Assembly (NCBI RefSeq): GCF_036588685.1
Contig: NC_086383.1
Location: forward strand, 58,169,448 to 58,233,447
Reading direction: 5' to 3'
Length of the DNA stretch: 64,000 nt
Origin: Mytilus trossulus
Taxonomy: Eukaryota > Mollusca > Bivalvia > Mytilida > Mytilidae
The translations under genes were made by a program, and so were the position numbers. Shown piece by piece: positions 48,707 to 61,000 of this stretch (positions are counted from its first letter, which is position 1; each line of letters begins with the position of its first letter). Under the pieces are notes generated by a model. It made no database searches. It saw only the letters and a program-made list of their open reading frames with translations, and was not told the DNA's origin.

Positions 48707-49578
48707 TACTGACCGACTTTAGAAACCCAACACTCATTTTGTTGATTGTTTTTACCAAACCTTGTTTGATTCTCTTACAACTACTTTTCATGCTTATCAT
48801 ACTTCTTTCTCCTTACAAAAAATCAAAATCTGACTTAACTGTGGTTATTGAACAAACATAATTTTTGAAGTCGCACGAATTTCTTAAAGCGACATTTTGG
48901 ACCCATGAACTATTTTTTCAGTTTTGTTTTGATTTTTGAAACAACTCTTTCAATCCTTGCCTCACTGAAATCAGTTTAAAAATGTTGCATCTCCATTTTG
49001 CCAAGACTTAGAAATAAAAAGAACTGAATTAGCCCTTAAGAATACTTGAATACCTAAACGTGCTGCAACCAAACGGTATGACTTCAGAGACTCGTCTTAC
49101 TGTCCTTCCGACAACGTTACAAGTAGACAAGATTTGTTGCTGGCCATCAATGAACAGATCAACTTGTAGTGAACATGAAACGTCAACAGAATTTGATTAC
49201 GCAACGTCATTTGCCAGGCATGTTTACGGCCGCAACGTCAACTGCTTTAATAAATTAATCAAATTGCCGAGTGCCATTGAGTACAGATTAATGCCATAAA
49301 TGTTTCCCATCAACTGAATTGCCAAAGAATCGACTAAATGAAAACCTGTAAAGCCCTCAAGTTCCAATCGCATCATTGCCAAAACCAATTAATGGTTTGA
49401 ACACATGAAAAATCAGAAGTTGTAAAACAGAATTCAAAACATGTCAGACAGAATTTTTTTACCTTTCTGACAATCATTTTGACGTTGATAACAGGCAGTC
49501 ATCGCTTTTGACGGTGACACATTCATTAAAAAATAGCACAAAAATAATCTAGTGTTGCGTTTCTAAAGTCGGTCAGTA
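48707..49578. mobile_element. Non-autonomous DNA element with 28-bp inverted ends and TA duplication
   Basis: Both ends read TACTGACCGACTTTAGAAAC followed by C/G and CAACACT inward, 27 of 28 bases equal, and each is flanked by TA. The 870-base interior has only a 79-codon frame without known motifs. Confidence 0.75.
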
Positions 49579-50710
49579 TATCATATTTAAGCAAAAGACA
49601 TTGCATTAAATCAATCTCTGAATTCATTTGTTTACATTATGAACCAAGTTGATTAATGAATAAAACATACATACTGTCACTGTACCAAAATTGCACCGAG
49701 TACACATATCGCACCCTTTTAGCAAAAATAGAAGTTGAAATCTAAGAAGTATTTTAAGAGACTAAACATTTTTTTTTATGATTTGACAATATGCATGTCT
49801 TTCAACTTAGGTCAATATATCTCAATATACACAAAATGTTCACAGAATATATCAACAGATGAAGTATCTTGAGAAAAAATGTAATCTGTAAATATCGCCA
49901 TGCGACGTCCACAAAAAGTCAACTATTAAAAATGAGCATTTAAAATAAGTTACAGACAACCATTTCTTTGAAAATGAAGAGAAAGAATAGACTATTGTCA
50001 TGTCATTCTAAATATTTGGAGAAATAAAGCAAAACATTAATTATGCGAATTTTACGGATGTGAATTTAAGATGCATGCAATTTCATCACAGAATCGTGGA
50101 TCGTTTCGATGTCAGTTCAAACCCATTTTCTATGATTTTATATTGATTCCAATTCAAATTGGTGAAACAATATCGTAAATAAGGATAAATCTACAAAATT
50201 AATATATTTTTTGGGGTAAATAAACGTTAGAATGAATATATACAAAAATCTTAATTCTGAACAATACGAACAAGATAAACACTCGCCCCCCCCCTCCCAA
50301 AAAAATAAAAAAAATAAAATAAAACAACACCCTAAACAAACAAAACAAGGTGGGATGTAGGATGTCGAACAATAAAAAAAATATTCATATACTAAAAAAA
50401 ATCGTTAAACATCTCCTTCGTTTTTTTTCGAATTGACAAATATTACAATAAGGGTCATGGGATCCAGGAACAAATGGTGGCAAAAAAATAGTAATGCAGA
50501 TTGTTACGACATAACAGTAGCTTTAAGAAAAACACAAAGTTGCAACAAAAATGATAAACTAATGATTAGGTTGTCACAAAACCACAAGCCCTGTTTAAAC
50601 CCTAAAACATGTCCATTTTAAGTATGGACCTTCTGAGTTCGTTTTGCAAGATACTATTGTCATTTCACTTTGAAAACGTCCATTGTGGGTCTATAAACGA
50701 TATCCATAGT
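49579..50710. other. Intron sequence, nothing recognised
   Basis: AT-rich; short A- and C-runs at 50285-50330. No exon with matching phase was found. Confidence 0.4.
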
Positions 50711-51720
50711 TCAATTTTGGATGAAACCACCTCGCGATTGGATGCTGGCCTCAATCCTGCGTCTCATCTTCTAGTTAGTCGTCGGATTTCCTTCTATGGT
50801 ATTTGTCGCCATTACCAGTCCAATGTTGCTTCCAACTGACGCAAATTTTTGTACAGATGGTTCAGCTGCCTGTAACTGACGGCACAACGTGATCAAATAT
50901 GTTCTATCGGATACTAATCCAGGATCATTACAGGCCAGGAAAGAGCAGTTACTGCTTTGCCTTGAAGGTACGCCGTAACCGTAATTGAACTATGCGGTCT
51001 AGCGTTGTCATCCATAAACACAGGTCTTGCAGCTAATGGGTGGTAATCAAAATGAGGTACAACTACTGGCTGAAGAACTTTTTTGATGTCTTGATCACCA
51101 TTAAGGTTTCCTCGTTTAGTCACTAAGTCAATTTGCAGTACTGAGTGATGCACCTCATACCATCACATGGGACAGTTGCTTGGATGTTCCTTGGACATAA
51201 ATACTGTATGTTTATGTCTCCAAACTCTCAATCTTCTATCAGTAACATGCATTAGAAACCGGCTCACATCTGACCAATGGGTCTCGCGCCAGTTCCATCT
51301 ACGACATGCTAATTATATAAACACTAGGCCAAACGCAGTTGTTGATGTCGGTCAGTTAACATGGGACGTCTTATTACCCTCCCTAACTTCAGTCCTGCTA
51401 ATTTCAACCGGTTCCTCAAGATTCTGTTTGATAGCTGTTTTACAAGGAAACCATTCTCATTTAAGAACAGGGCTTGTTGCGAATGGCATTCGTCAAATCA
51501 GGCGTTGCAGTGCTCTCTTTTCACGCTGCGATGTCACCAGTGGTCTACCGGATCTTGGCAAGTCTTTCACGTTATTGGTTTGCGTGTGTTTCCTCAAAAT
51601 CCTGCTGACTACATTATAATGGTAGCCCATCTGACGTCAAATAGTTTTATAAGAAAATCCTGATGTCCGCATGCTGATAATCTACCATCGTTGAACCTTC
51701 GATATTCGTTCACAGATGAA
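50711..51720 (-). pseudogene. Tc1/mariner-type transposase relic
   Basis: Read in several frames on the minus strand it shows 'VKDLPRSGRPLVTSQREKR' (DNA-binding linker), 'LTDRHQQLRLA', 'THWSDVSRFLMH', 'GNLNGDQ', 'ILQPVVVPHFDYHPLAARP', 'VFMDDNARPHSS' and the terminus 'MRRRIEASIQSRGG' ending at TGA 50711-50713. 'VFMDDNARPH' carries the second catalytic Asp of the Tc1 DDE triad. Frameshifts and stops make it non-functional. Clear terminal inverted repeats were not found. It lies in the long intron before the TcmP exon. Confidence 0.85.
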
Positions 51721-52026
51721 TACATTTTTCAAATCGCCGGACTTAAATACTCGATTTGAAGCGCGCGGAAACTGCATTTCGTAATTTGTATGGGAGGCAT
51801 GGTTCACGTGCATGATACGTCGGTATCTTAATGAGTGGTCACACCTGTATGGTCACATCTTTCCAAAGGAACATTAGTTTTGTTAAAATCAATATTTATA
51901 TTCAAATTAACATTTCTGGTAAATAATAATAATTCAATATTGTAGTAGGTTTATTAATTCATGTACATGATATAACGGAATCAACAATTTCATTCTCTTT
52001 GTGTGATAAACAGGAGGAAGCAGGAA

Positions 52027-52830
52027 CTAGAGGCTATAAAGAGCCTGTGTCGCTCACCTTGGTCAATGTGAATATTAAACAAAGGAAGCAGATGGATTCA
52101 TGACAAAATTGTGGTTTGGTGATGGTGATGTGTTTGTACATCTTACTTTACTAAACAGTCTTGCTGCTTACAATTATCTCTATCTATAATGAACTTGACC
52201 CAGTAGTTTCAGTGGAAAATGTTGATAAAAATTAAATTTTTTTTTATGAAAATTGTTAAAAATTGACTATTAAGGACAATAACTCCTTAGGGAGTCTATT
52301 GACCATTTCGGTCATTTTGACTTATTTGTAAATCTTACTTTGCTGAACATTATTGCTGTTTACAGTTTATCTTTATATATAATAATATTCAAGATAATAA
52401 CCGAAAACAGCAAAATTTCCATAAAATTACCGATTCAGGGGCAGCAACCCAACAACGGGTTGTCCGATTCATCTGAAAATTTCAGGGCAGATAGATCTTG
52501 ACCTGATAAACAATTTTACCCCCATGTCAGATTTGCTCTAAATGCTTTGGTTTTTGAATTATAAGCCAAAAACTGCATTTTACCCCTATGTTCTATTTTT
52601 AGCCATGGCGGCCATCTTGGTTGGTTGGCCGGGTCACCGGACACACTTTTTTAAACTAGATACCCCAATGTTGATTGTGGCCAAGTTTGGTTTAATTTGG
52701 CCCACTAGTTTCAGAGGAGAAGATTTTTGTAAAAGTTAACGACGGCGGACGACGACGGTCGACGGACGACGGACGACGAACGCCAAGTGATGATTAGAGC
52801 TCACTTGGCCCTTTGGGCCAGGTGAGCTAA
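52027..52830 (+). repeat. Dispersed repeat R4 with terminal hairpin
   Basis: It starts 'ctagaggctataaagagcct' and 'gtgtcgctcaccttgg', contains 'ttagccatggcggccatctt', a 'gacggacgac' run and ends in a palindrome made of AGCTCACTTGGCCC and GGGCCAGGTGAGCT. Other copies: 61230-62342 (full, with an internal duplication of about 500 bases), 63951-64000 (start only, window edge), 42990-43063 (end only). Confidence 0.75.
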
Positions 52831-53379
52831 AAAAGGACAGTATAGTTCATGTCCAATACGCAATAAATATGCTGTTTTTACAATCGCCTGTCCGTTGAAT
52901 ATATATGGATGTTAATTTAAAGAAAAATAGTATGTACTATTCGCAATATTGTGCAAAGCACGCTCCATGCATCTGTAAACTAGACCCTCTAACCGTGGCT
53001 GAGCCGATGAAAACAGACGTTCACATCTTCTCGAAATTAGTTCCCAGAAACATGCAAGGATGAATAGGACATGAAGTTGTGCACCTGCTTATTTAATTTA
53101 ATCTTATTCATTACGGGGAGGATTATATATCAATGCCTCAAAATAAAAGTTTACCTGAGAAGAGTAATTGTAGATATCATTTTTCTACTATATGCATCAG
53201 TCCTGAACATAAAATATGCATAGCTACATAGACTGCGATCTGCTTTAAATTTGTTCAAATAGACAGATTGTTAAAAAAGAACAAAAAAAGCATTTAACAC
53301 AAGTAAAATGGAGCTGTTTTGTAATAAAGTCATATGGTTTAAACCTGCAGCATTTTTGAGCACATGCTTTAAGTCAGAA

Positions 53380-53945
53380 GCGTATTGTTCAGTGGTTGTC
53401 ATTTGTTGATGTGGTTCATAAGTGTTTCTCTTTTCTCAATTTTTATAACGATTATATCATTGGTTTTCCTGTTTGAATTGTTCACACTAGTCATTTTGGG
53501 GCTCTTAAAAGCTTGCTGATCGATGTGAACCAATGCTCAGTGTTGAAGCCGTATTTTGTATATAACAAAGAAGATGTGGTATGATTGCCAATGTGACAAC
53601 TATCCACAAAAGACCAAAAACATTAACAACTATAGGTCACCGTACGGCCTTCAACAATGAGCAAAGCCCATACCGCACAGTCAGCTATAAAAGGCCCCGA
53701 TAAGACAATGTAAAACAATTCAAACGAGAAAACTAACGACCTTATTTATGTAAAAAAATGAACGAAAAACAAATATATAACACCTAAATGAACGACAACC
53801 ACTGGATTACAGGCTCCTGACTTGGAACAGGCACATATATAAATAATTTGGCGGGGGTTAAACATGTTTTGACCTATAATTGTATACTTTGTACACATTT
53901 AAATGGATAGATGTCTCTTTGACAGTTATACCACATCTTCTTATT
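53380..53945. repeat. R1 copies in inverted arrangement
   Basis: 53380-53560 is R1 read backwards, 53565-53870 R1 forward (accgtacggccttcaac, aacgagaaaactaacg), and 53880-53945 again the reversed R1 end. Three pieces form a local palindrome-like cluster. Confidence 0.6.
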
Positions 53946-54239
53946 TCTATATAGATATTTTGTGTACGTTTGAAAATGTTTTAGGACTCAAGATACCAGA
54001 TGTAGTATATATATATTTAAATACATACCAGGAGAAGGTCAAAGACTCTTTGAACCTAATATTTTCCCTCAATAACACAATAAGTGTGTCCGATATAAGT
54101 TGGAGGAGTTGTTGAGAAACGTCAATAAGACAGCAACCCAAAATAAATTACAACTTTTTACTTTTGATTTTTGTTTATGAGCTGTTACAAATTGGACAAT
54201 AAAATATATCAATTTACATTAAAGCCATTTTCGCAAGTC

Positions 54240-54880
54240 TGCTAAGCAACCTTAAGGGATTCTTGATTATATAAGTCGCCTTAAACATACCAGCTCAGTA
54301 AACTAAAATGAAACCTGATTATACAATTCGTCTTAAACATACCAGCTGTGCAAACTATAGTGAGTCATGATCGCATGATCCCCTTAGACATGCTTGCTCA
54401 ACACACCCAAAGTAAGTCCTAAATTCATGATTAGCCGTCAGCAATCCAGCTCAGCGAACTTCAGTGAGTCCTAATTTTATAAGTCGCCTTAAATATACCA
54501 GCTCAGTTAACAGAAGTAATTCCTGATTAAACAATTTGTCTTAAATATACCAGCTGAGCAAACTATAGTGAGTACTGATTGCATGAATTGCCTTAAACAT
54601 GTCTGCTGAGCAAACTAAACGGAGTCCTGATTACATGATTCGCCTCAAACATGCCTGCTCAACAAACCAAAGTGTGTCCTGATAACATGATTCGCCTTAA
54701 ACATGCCTGCCCATCAAACCAAAGTTAGTCCTGAATTCATGATTTGACTTCAACAATCCAGCTAAGCGAACTTCTGTTAGTCCTTATTTCATGATTCACC
54801 TTCAACATACCAGCTCAGCAAACTTCAGTGAGTCCTGACTACAATATTCGTCATTAACATGTCTGTTCAGCAAACTTTTT
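54240..54880. repeat. Tandem repeat, about 52-bp unit, about 12 copies
   Basis: A diverged unit with 'gccttaaacatacc', 'agctcagcaaact' and 'gtgagtcctgattaca' recurs every 52 or so bases. It lies just downstream of the last mini-exon (55033), in the intron before the TcmP exon. Confidence 0.85.
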
Positions 54881-55032
54881 TTACAAGTATATGCGACATT
54901 TTGCGTAAGAAAAAAAAATCCTTATATGTTTTGTTTTAACTAGTTTTTAAAAACAGAGTTTTTTTCCTGACAAAGGACAAGTCAGCTCAGGCTACTAAAG
55001 TGTAGGATCACATGTTGTTAAGTGTTTCTTAC

Positions 55033-58000
55033 CTTTCTTCGCCTTTTTGTCCGTCTTATCAGAGTCACCACCTTGTTCAGTTTTGTCTCTAAAAATGCAA
55101 TATAAAGGAAATACATATAACACGCATGTTTATTATAATTTCTTTGAAAAGTTAAAGTTAAAGACTTTAATATATGGTCAGAGCCCACAATTGTCGTCCC
55201 TTGATTTTCGTTGTCCACGAATGTAGTCCCTAGTGTGGACAGTGTGTTACTTGCCAATTTTATACCCCTTCCAAATGTCTCCATGTCGAATTTTAAAATA
55301 AATTAGTGATTTTGTCGGGTTGAAAAAGGTTCAAAATTTGCACTTCGGAAGTTGTCAAATAAAAGATTTGAAGAATCTTTAAATAGAATTGTCCAAATTT
55401 TGAATAAGAGCCAATGAGGTTTTCTATGATTTTGATATAATTTGTCCCAAAAATAGTATACACTGTAATTTTTTTGTTGGGAAAGCGCAGGTGGGATTTT
55501 TTTAATTTGCAATTATTGTCCAAAAGAAATGCAATATAAAATAATTGTGGTCTCGGACCATATAAAAAAACAACATGTTATACAGATGATAGTATTACGC
55601 TTATTCTGATTTTCTGTACTAATGTAAGTTACACACGTGTTATTGATGCAATGTACATATGAAAGTCAAACACGTATTCTCTACCATAACATACTGATTT
55701 AAATAACACACCTGTTGTTTGACCTATAATTCCTATTTGAGAGAAACACATGTTCCTATAGTTACTTTAATAAGATAAAATGACATCTTTCATGAGTTCG
55801 ATGACACTGATGGCGGGCGTTTAGTCCCATCAGAAAATACCATTGACATGTTTATTTTCTTGAAAATGCCGATAAAAATATAAATTATTCGAAATACCAA
55901 AATTATGCTGTTCTCGTGCATAGATATCCTTAGCTTTCATGGGGCTATAACTTGATTATATCATTTACTCACTTGTTCAGCTGATCATGTTCTTGTTGTC
56001 TAGTCTCTGTTGATAATTTTCGTGCTGTCGGTTTCCTTTCTTCATCTGAAAGAAATATTCCTCATAAAATTTTAGAAGCGAACTCATTGTTGCTAATATA
56101 CAATCATGAATTTGTTGAATTATGCTGAAATTCGAAATTGTGTATTCCTAAATGCAAATGTTAAAAAATCATGAATTTGTTGAATTATTCTGAAATTCGA
56201 AATTGTTAATTCCTAAATGCCTATTGATAGGTAGATGCCATCTAGAAAACCATGTAATAGATTTACCCTAGGTTTAGTGTTATACAACCAGGTTTAATCC
56301 ATCATTTTCTACATTTGAAAATGCCTGTACTAAGTCAGGAATATGACAGTTGTTGTTGAATATGTCTTTTATCATTTGATTCTGTCATTTGATAAGGGAC
56401 TTTCCGTTTTGAATTTTGCTCGGAGATCAGTATTTTTGTTGTTTTACTTTTTTCTTAACAATAAATGACAATAGTGATAATGTTTTAATAAGCTTGAAAA
56501 AAAACTGTTAGTTCTGCAGAATCTAAATATATAGGGGCTGCACTTTGAACTTGAATCTTGTCTTTTAGAGGAACTATATTTTAAATTTGCAAACTGTCAT
56601 TGCTTAAATGTATGACATTAGGACTCTCGTAGATAGTTGTCTTAAATACAAAGATGCCACATCTCCCAATATTTATGTTCTTTCAGATTTGCTTGTAATT
56701 CGGCAGTCATCGTTTTTTGCTGTTTGACGTATTTTTTGTTTATCGTTATTTGTTGTTATATAAATAAAACCGTTCATTTTTTCTTATGAATTGTTTTTAC
56801 ATTTTGTCATACCGGTGCCTTTTAGAGCAAACTATACATTTCAAGTTGATGAAATTTCTTGAATTTACTACTGTGACCTGTTATTGTATACATGTGATTT
56901 GTTCACATTACGGCAAACAACAGTTTTCAAAACACACAGTATATCATATGTGGATTACTTAAGTATTAACAACACGGACCTTTACAAAATTTACAAATAT
57001 ATATGGAGAACTAGTGTGGCAAAATTATTCCCTTATTCAATGACCATAATAAAAATGAAATTCTAAGTAAATGTGACATTATGTTTAAGAAAATACAGTT
57101 CTTGTCAAGTTATTTTTAACAATTTCAGAAAAACAGAGAGCTGTTTTCCTGACAAAGATCAAGTCAGCTCAGGTTACTAAAATGAATAAGAACCACATGT
57201 TGTTAAGGGTTTCTCACCTTTCTTCGCCTTTTTATCCGTCTTATCAGAAACACCACCTTGTTCAATTCTGCATCTGAAAATGCAATATAAAGAATATATA
57301 GATAACACGCATGTTTATTATTATTTCTTTGAAAAATGAATGACTTTGTTATTTAACAAAACCAACATGTTAAACACATGTTCTATAGCATAACCTACTC
57401 ATTTTAATAACACACCTATCGTTGTCTTACAATCCGATGTGAGAGACACACGCATTTCGACAATCATTTGAAAAAAAGTTAAACGGCTTCTTTGATGTGT
57501 TTGATAGTGCCACTACTGTTGAACGTGTTGTTCCATCAGTAAACACAATTGACAAGTTCATTTTCCGAAAACTAACTGTCGATAAAAAATTTAATTATTC
57601 GGAATACTAAAATTGTTCTGTTCTCATGTATAAATTACCTTAGCCTTTTTCACTACATTTTCTTTAAATTGACTGTTTTTCCAATCCGATTGTTTTTTTT
57701 ATTCTAGTGCCACTGATGCGTCTGATGTAGACCAACAAAACAATGGGAATATCATAGTACAGGCTTTGTATAGTTAATGGGGCTATAACTTGATAATTAC
57801 ATTACTTACTTTTCCGGCTTATCATGTTCTTGTTGTCTAGTCTCCGTTGATGATTTTCTTGTTGTCGGTTTCCTTTCTTCCTCTGAAAGAAATATTCCTC
57901 ATAAAATTTTCAGAGCGATTCATTGTTGCTAATATACAATCATGAATTTGTTGAGTTATGCTGAAATTCGAAATTGTTTGTTCCTAAATGCCAATGTATA

Positions 58001-61000
58001 GATAGATCGATGCCATCGAGAAAACCATGCAATAGCTTCAATCTTGGTTTAGTATTATAGAACCAGGTTTAATCCACTATTTTTATCATTTGAAAATGCC
58101 TGTTCCAAGTCAGGAATATGACAGTTGTTGTCCATTCATATGATGTGATTTATCATTTAGTTTGAACAATATTTTATTTCAAGAAGTGCATAAAAAAAAT
58201 TATTATACAATATATAATACAGGGATTCGGAAGCAAGAAAAACTTAAATAAATCCGTCTCCCTTTAAAAAAAAATGACAAAATTAGGAACATAGTATTAG
58301 AAACTCGTATAACGTAATTTTCAATTCTTAGCTAACATGTTTATTCTGTGGTTTGCCCGTTGCTCAGAAGTCAGTTTGATCGAAAAATGTGATCAACTTG
58401 TATTTAAATAATTAAGATCTATGTAACTGAAAAATATGTTAATGTTTCGAAAATAAGGTTACATCAAATAAAGTTTCAAAATCTTAAACGACATCGACAT
58501 AAAAATAATTGTTACGGACCAAATCTCCCTGTTTCTAAAATAAATCTTTGTACAACTTTAAAAATATTTTCGTTTTCCTCATCACTGATTAGTTCACTAC
58601 CGGATAATAATGTTTGTATATTATATATTGGTAGTGTAGAAATGGTTTGTGTTCTGATGAGTCGATTTATCATTTGAATTTGCCATTTGAAGAGGGACTT
58701 TCCCTTTTTGAATTTTCTCGGAGTTCATAATTTTGTGGTTATCTTTTTTCTTCATAATCAATGAGAAAAGTGATAAGGTTTATATAAGCTTGAAAAATAC
58801 AGTTAGCCTTGCCGCATCTAAATATATAGGGACTGCATCTTGAACTTTAATCTGGTTTTTGAAGAGCAACTATATTTTAAAATTTGCAAACTGTCATTGC
58901 TTAAATCTATGACATTTGGACTCACATAGATCGTTGTCTAAATAACAAAGATGCCACATCTCCAAATATTTATGTTCAGTCAGATTAGTTTGTTATTCGG
59001 TCCTCGTGTGTTGCTGTTTGATGTACTTTTTCGTTATTTGTTGTTATATGAATAAAACCGTTCATTTTTCTTTTGAATTGATTTTACATTTGTCATACCG
59101 AGGCCTTTTTTTTAATAAACGATATTTCAAGTTGATGAAATTTGTTGAATATGGTGACCTGTAATTGTTTACATGTGATTTGTGACATAACGGCGAAACA
59201 CAGTTTTCAAAACACACATTATATGAAGTCTGAACAACACGAATCCCTACAATAATTGCAAATATATATTGAGCATAACATTTTGTATTCCTAAGTAAAT
59301 GTGACATAATGGTTAAGAAAGTACAGTTCTTGTTAATTTTTGTTTTAACTAGTGTATAAACACAAAGTTGTTTTCCTGATATAAGACATGTCAGCGCAGC
59401 TTGCTAAAGTGAATCAGGGTTCCAAGTTGTGCAATGTTTCTTACCTTTCTTCGTCTTTTTGTTCGTCTTATCAGAGTCACCACCTTGTTCAGTTCTACGT
59501 CTGAAAATGCAATATAAAGGAAATATATATAACAAGTTTATTATATTTTTTTGGAAAGGTGAATGACTTTGCTATTTAACAAAAACAACATATAAAACAG
59601 ATGTTAGTGAAACACCTGTTCTCTGATGTTTTGCACTGATGTTAGTGACACACGTGTGTTTGATGTAATGTACATATGTAAGTCAAACACATGTTCTCTA
59701 CCGTAACATACTGATTTAAATAACACACATGTTCGTTGACATATAATCCGATATGAGAGACACTTGCATTACTTTCAATTTAAAAAAAAAGATAATATGG
59801 GTTCTTTGATGAGTTCGATAGTGCCACTACTGGTCGGCATGTTGTTCTATCATTAAATACCATTGAAAATTTCATTTTCTGGAAACTGACTGTCGATAAA
59901 AATTTTAGTTTTTCGGATTACTAAAATTGTTCTGTTTTCATGCATCAATAACCTAAGCCTTTTTCGCTACGTTTTTTTTAAATCGACTGTTTTGTCCTTT
60001 CAACTGTTTTTATTCGAGTGCCACTGATGAGTCTGATGTAGACACAAAAAAAAATACCATAGTACAAGCTTTGTATCTTTCATGGGGCTCAAACTTGATA
60101 ATTACATTACTTACTTTTTCGGCTGAACATGTTCTTGTTGTTTAGTCTCTGTTGATGATTTTCTTGTTGTCGGTTTCTTTTCTACCTCTGAAAGAAATAT
60201 TCCTCATAAAATTTTCGGAGCGAATCCATTGTTGCTTATCTACAATCATGAGTTTGTTAAATTTTGCTGAAATTCGAAATTGTTTATTCCTAACTGCCAA
60301 TGTGTAGATGCCATCGAGGAAACCATGCTATAGCTTCACTCTTGGTTTAGAGATATAAAACAAGGTTTAATCCACCATTTTCTACATTTGAAAATGCCTG
60401 TACCAAGTCAGTAATATGACAGTTCTTGTCCATTCATTTGCTGTGTTTTATCATTGATTCTGCCATTTGATAAGGGACTTTCCGTTTTGAAATTTCCTCG
60501 GAGTTCAGTATTTTTGAGTTTTACTTTTTCTTCACAATCAATGACAAAAGTGATAAGGTTTATATAATCTTGAAAGAAAACTGTTAGCCTTTTCGCATCT
60601 AAATATACAGGGGCTGCATCTTGAACTTGAATCTTGTCTTTTAGAGCATCTATATTTTAAAATTAGCCAACTGTCATTGCTTAAATCTATGACATTTGGA
60701 CTCACGTAGATAGTTGACTCAATTACAAAGATGCCACATTTCCGAATATTTATGTTCAGTCAGATTTGCTTGTAATTTGCGATTATCGTTTGTTGCTGTT
60801 TGACGTTCATTTTTTTTATCTGTTGTTATATAAATAAAACCGTTCATTTATTCTTTTGAATTGGTATTTCATTTTGTCATACCGGTGCTTTTTATAACAC
60901 ACTATAGATTACAAATTGATGAAACTTGTTGAACTACTATAGTGACCTGCCACTGGTCACATGTGATTTGTTCACATTACGGAAAATAACAGTTTTGAAA

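Noticed and set aside
49060-49299. 79-codon plus-strand frame with several cysteines
   Set aside because: It lies within the inverted-repeat element 48707-49578, matches no family I know and lacks homologous context.
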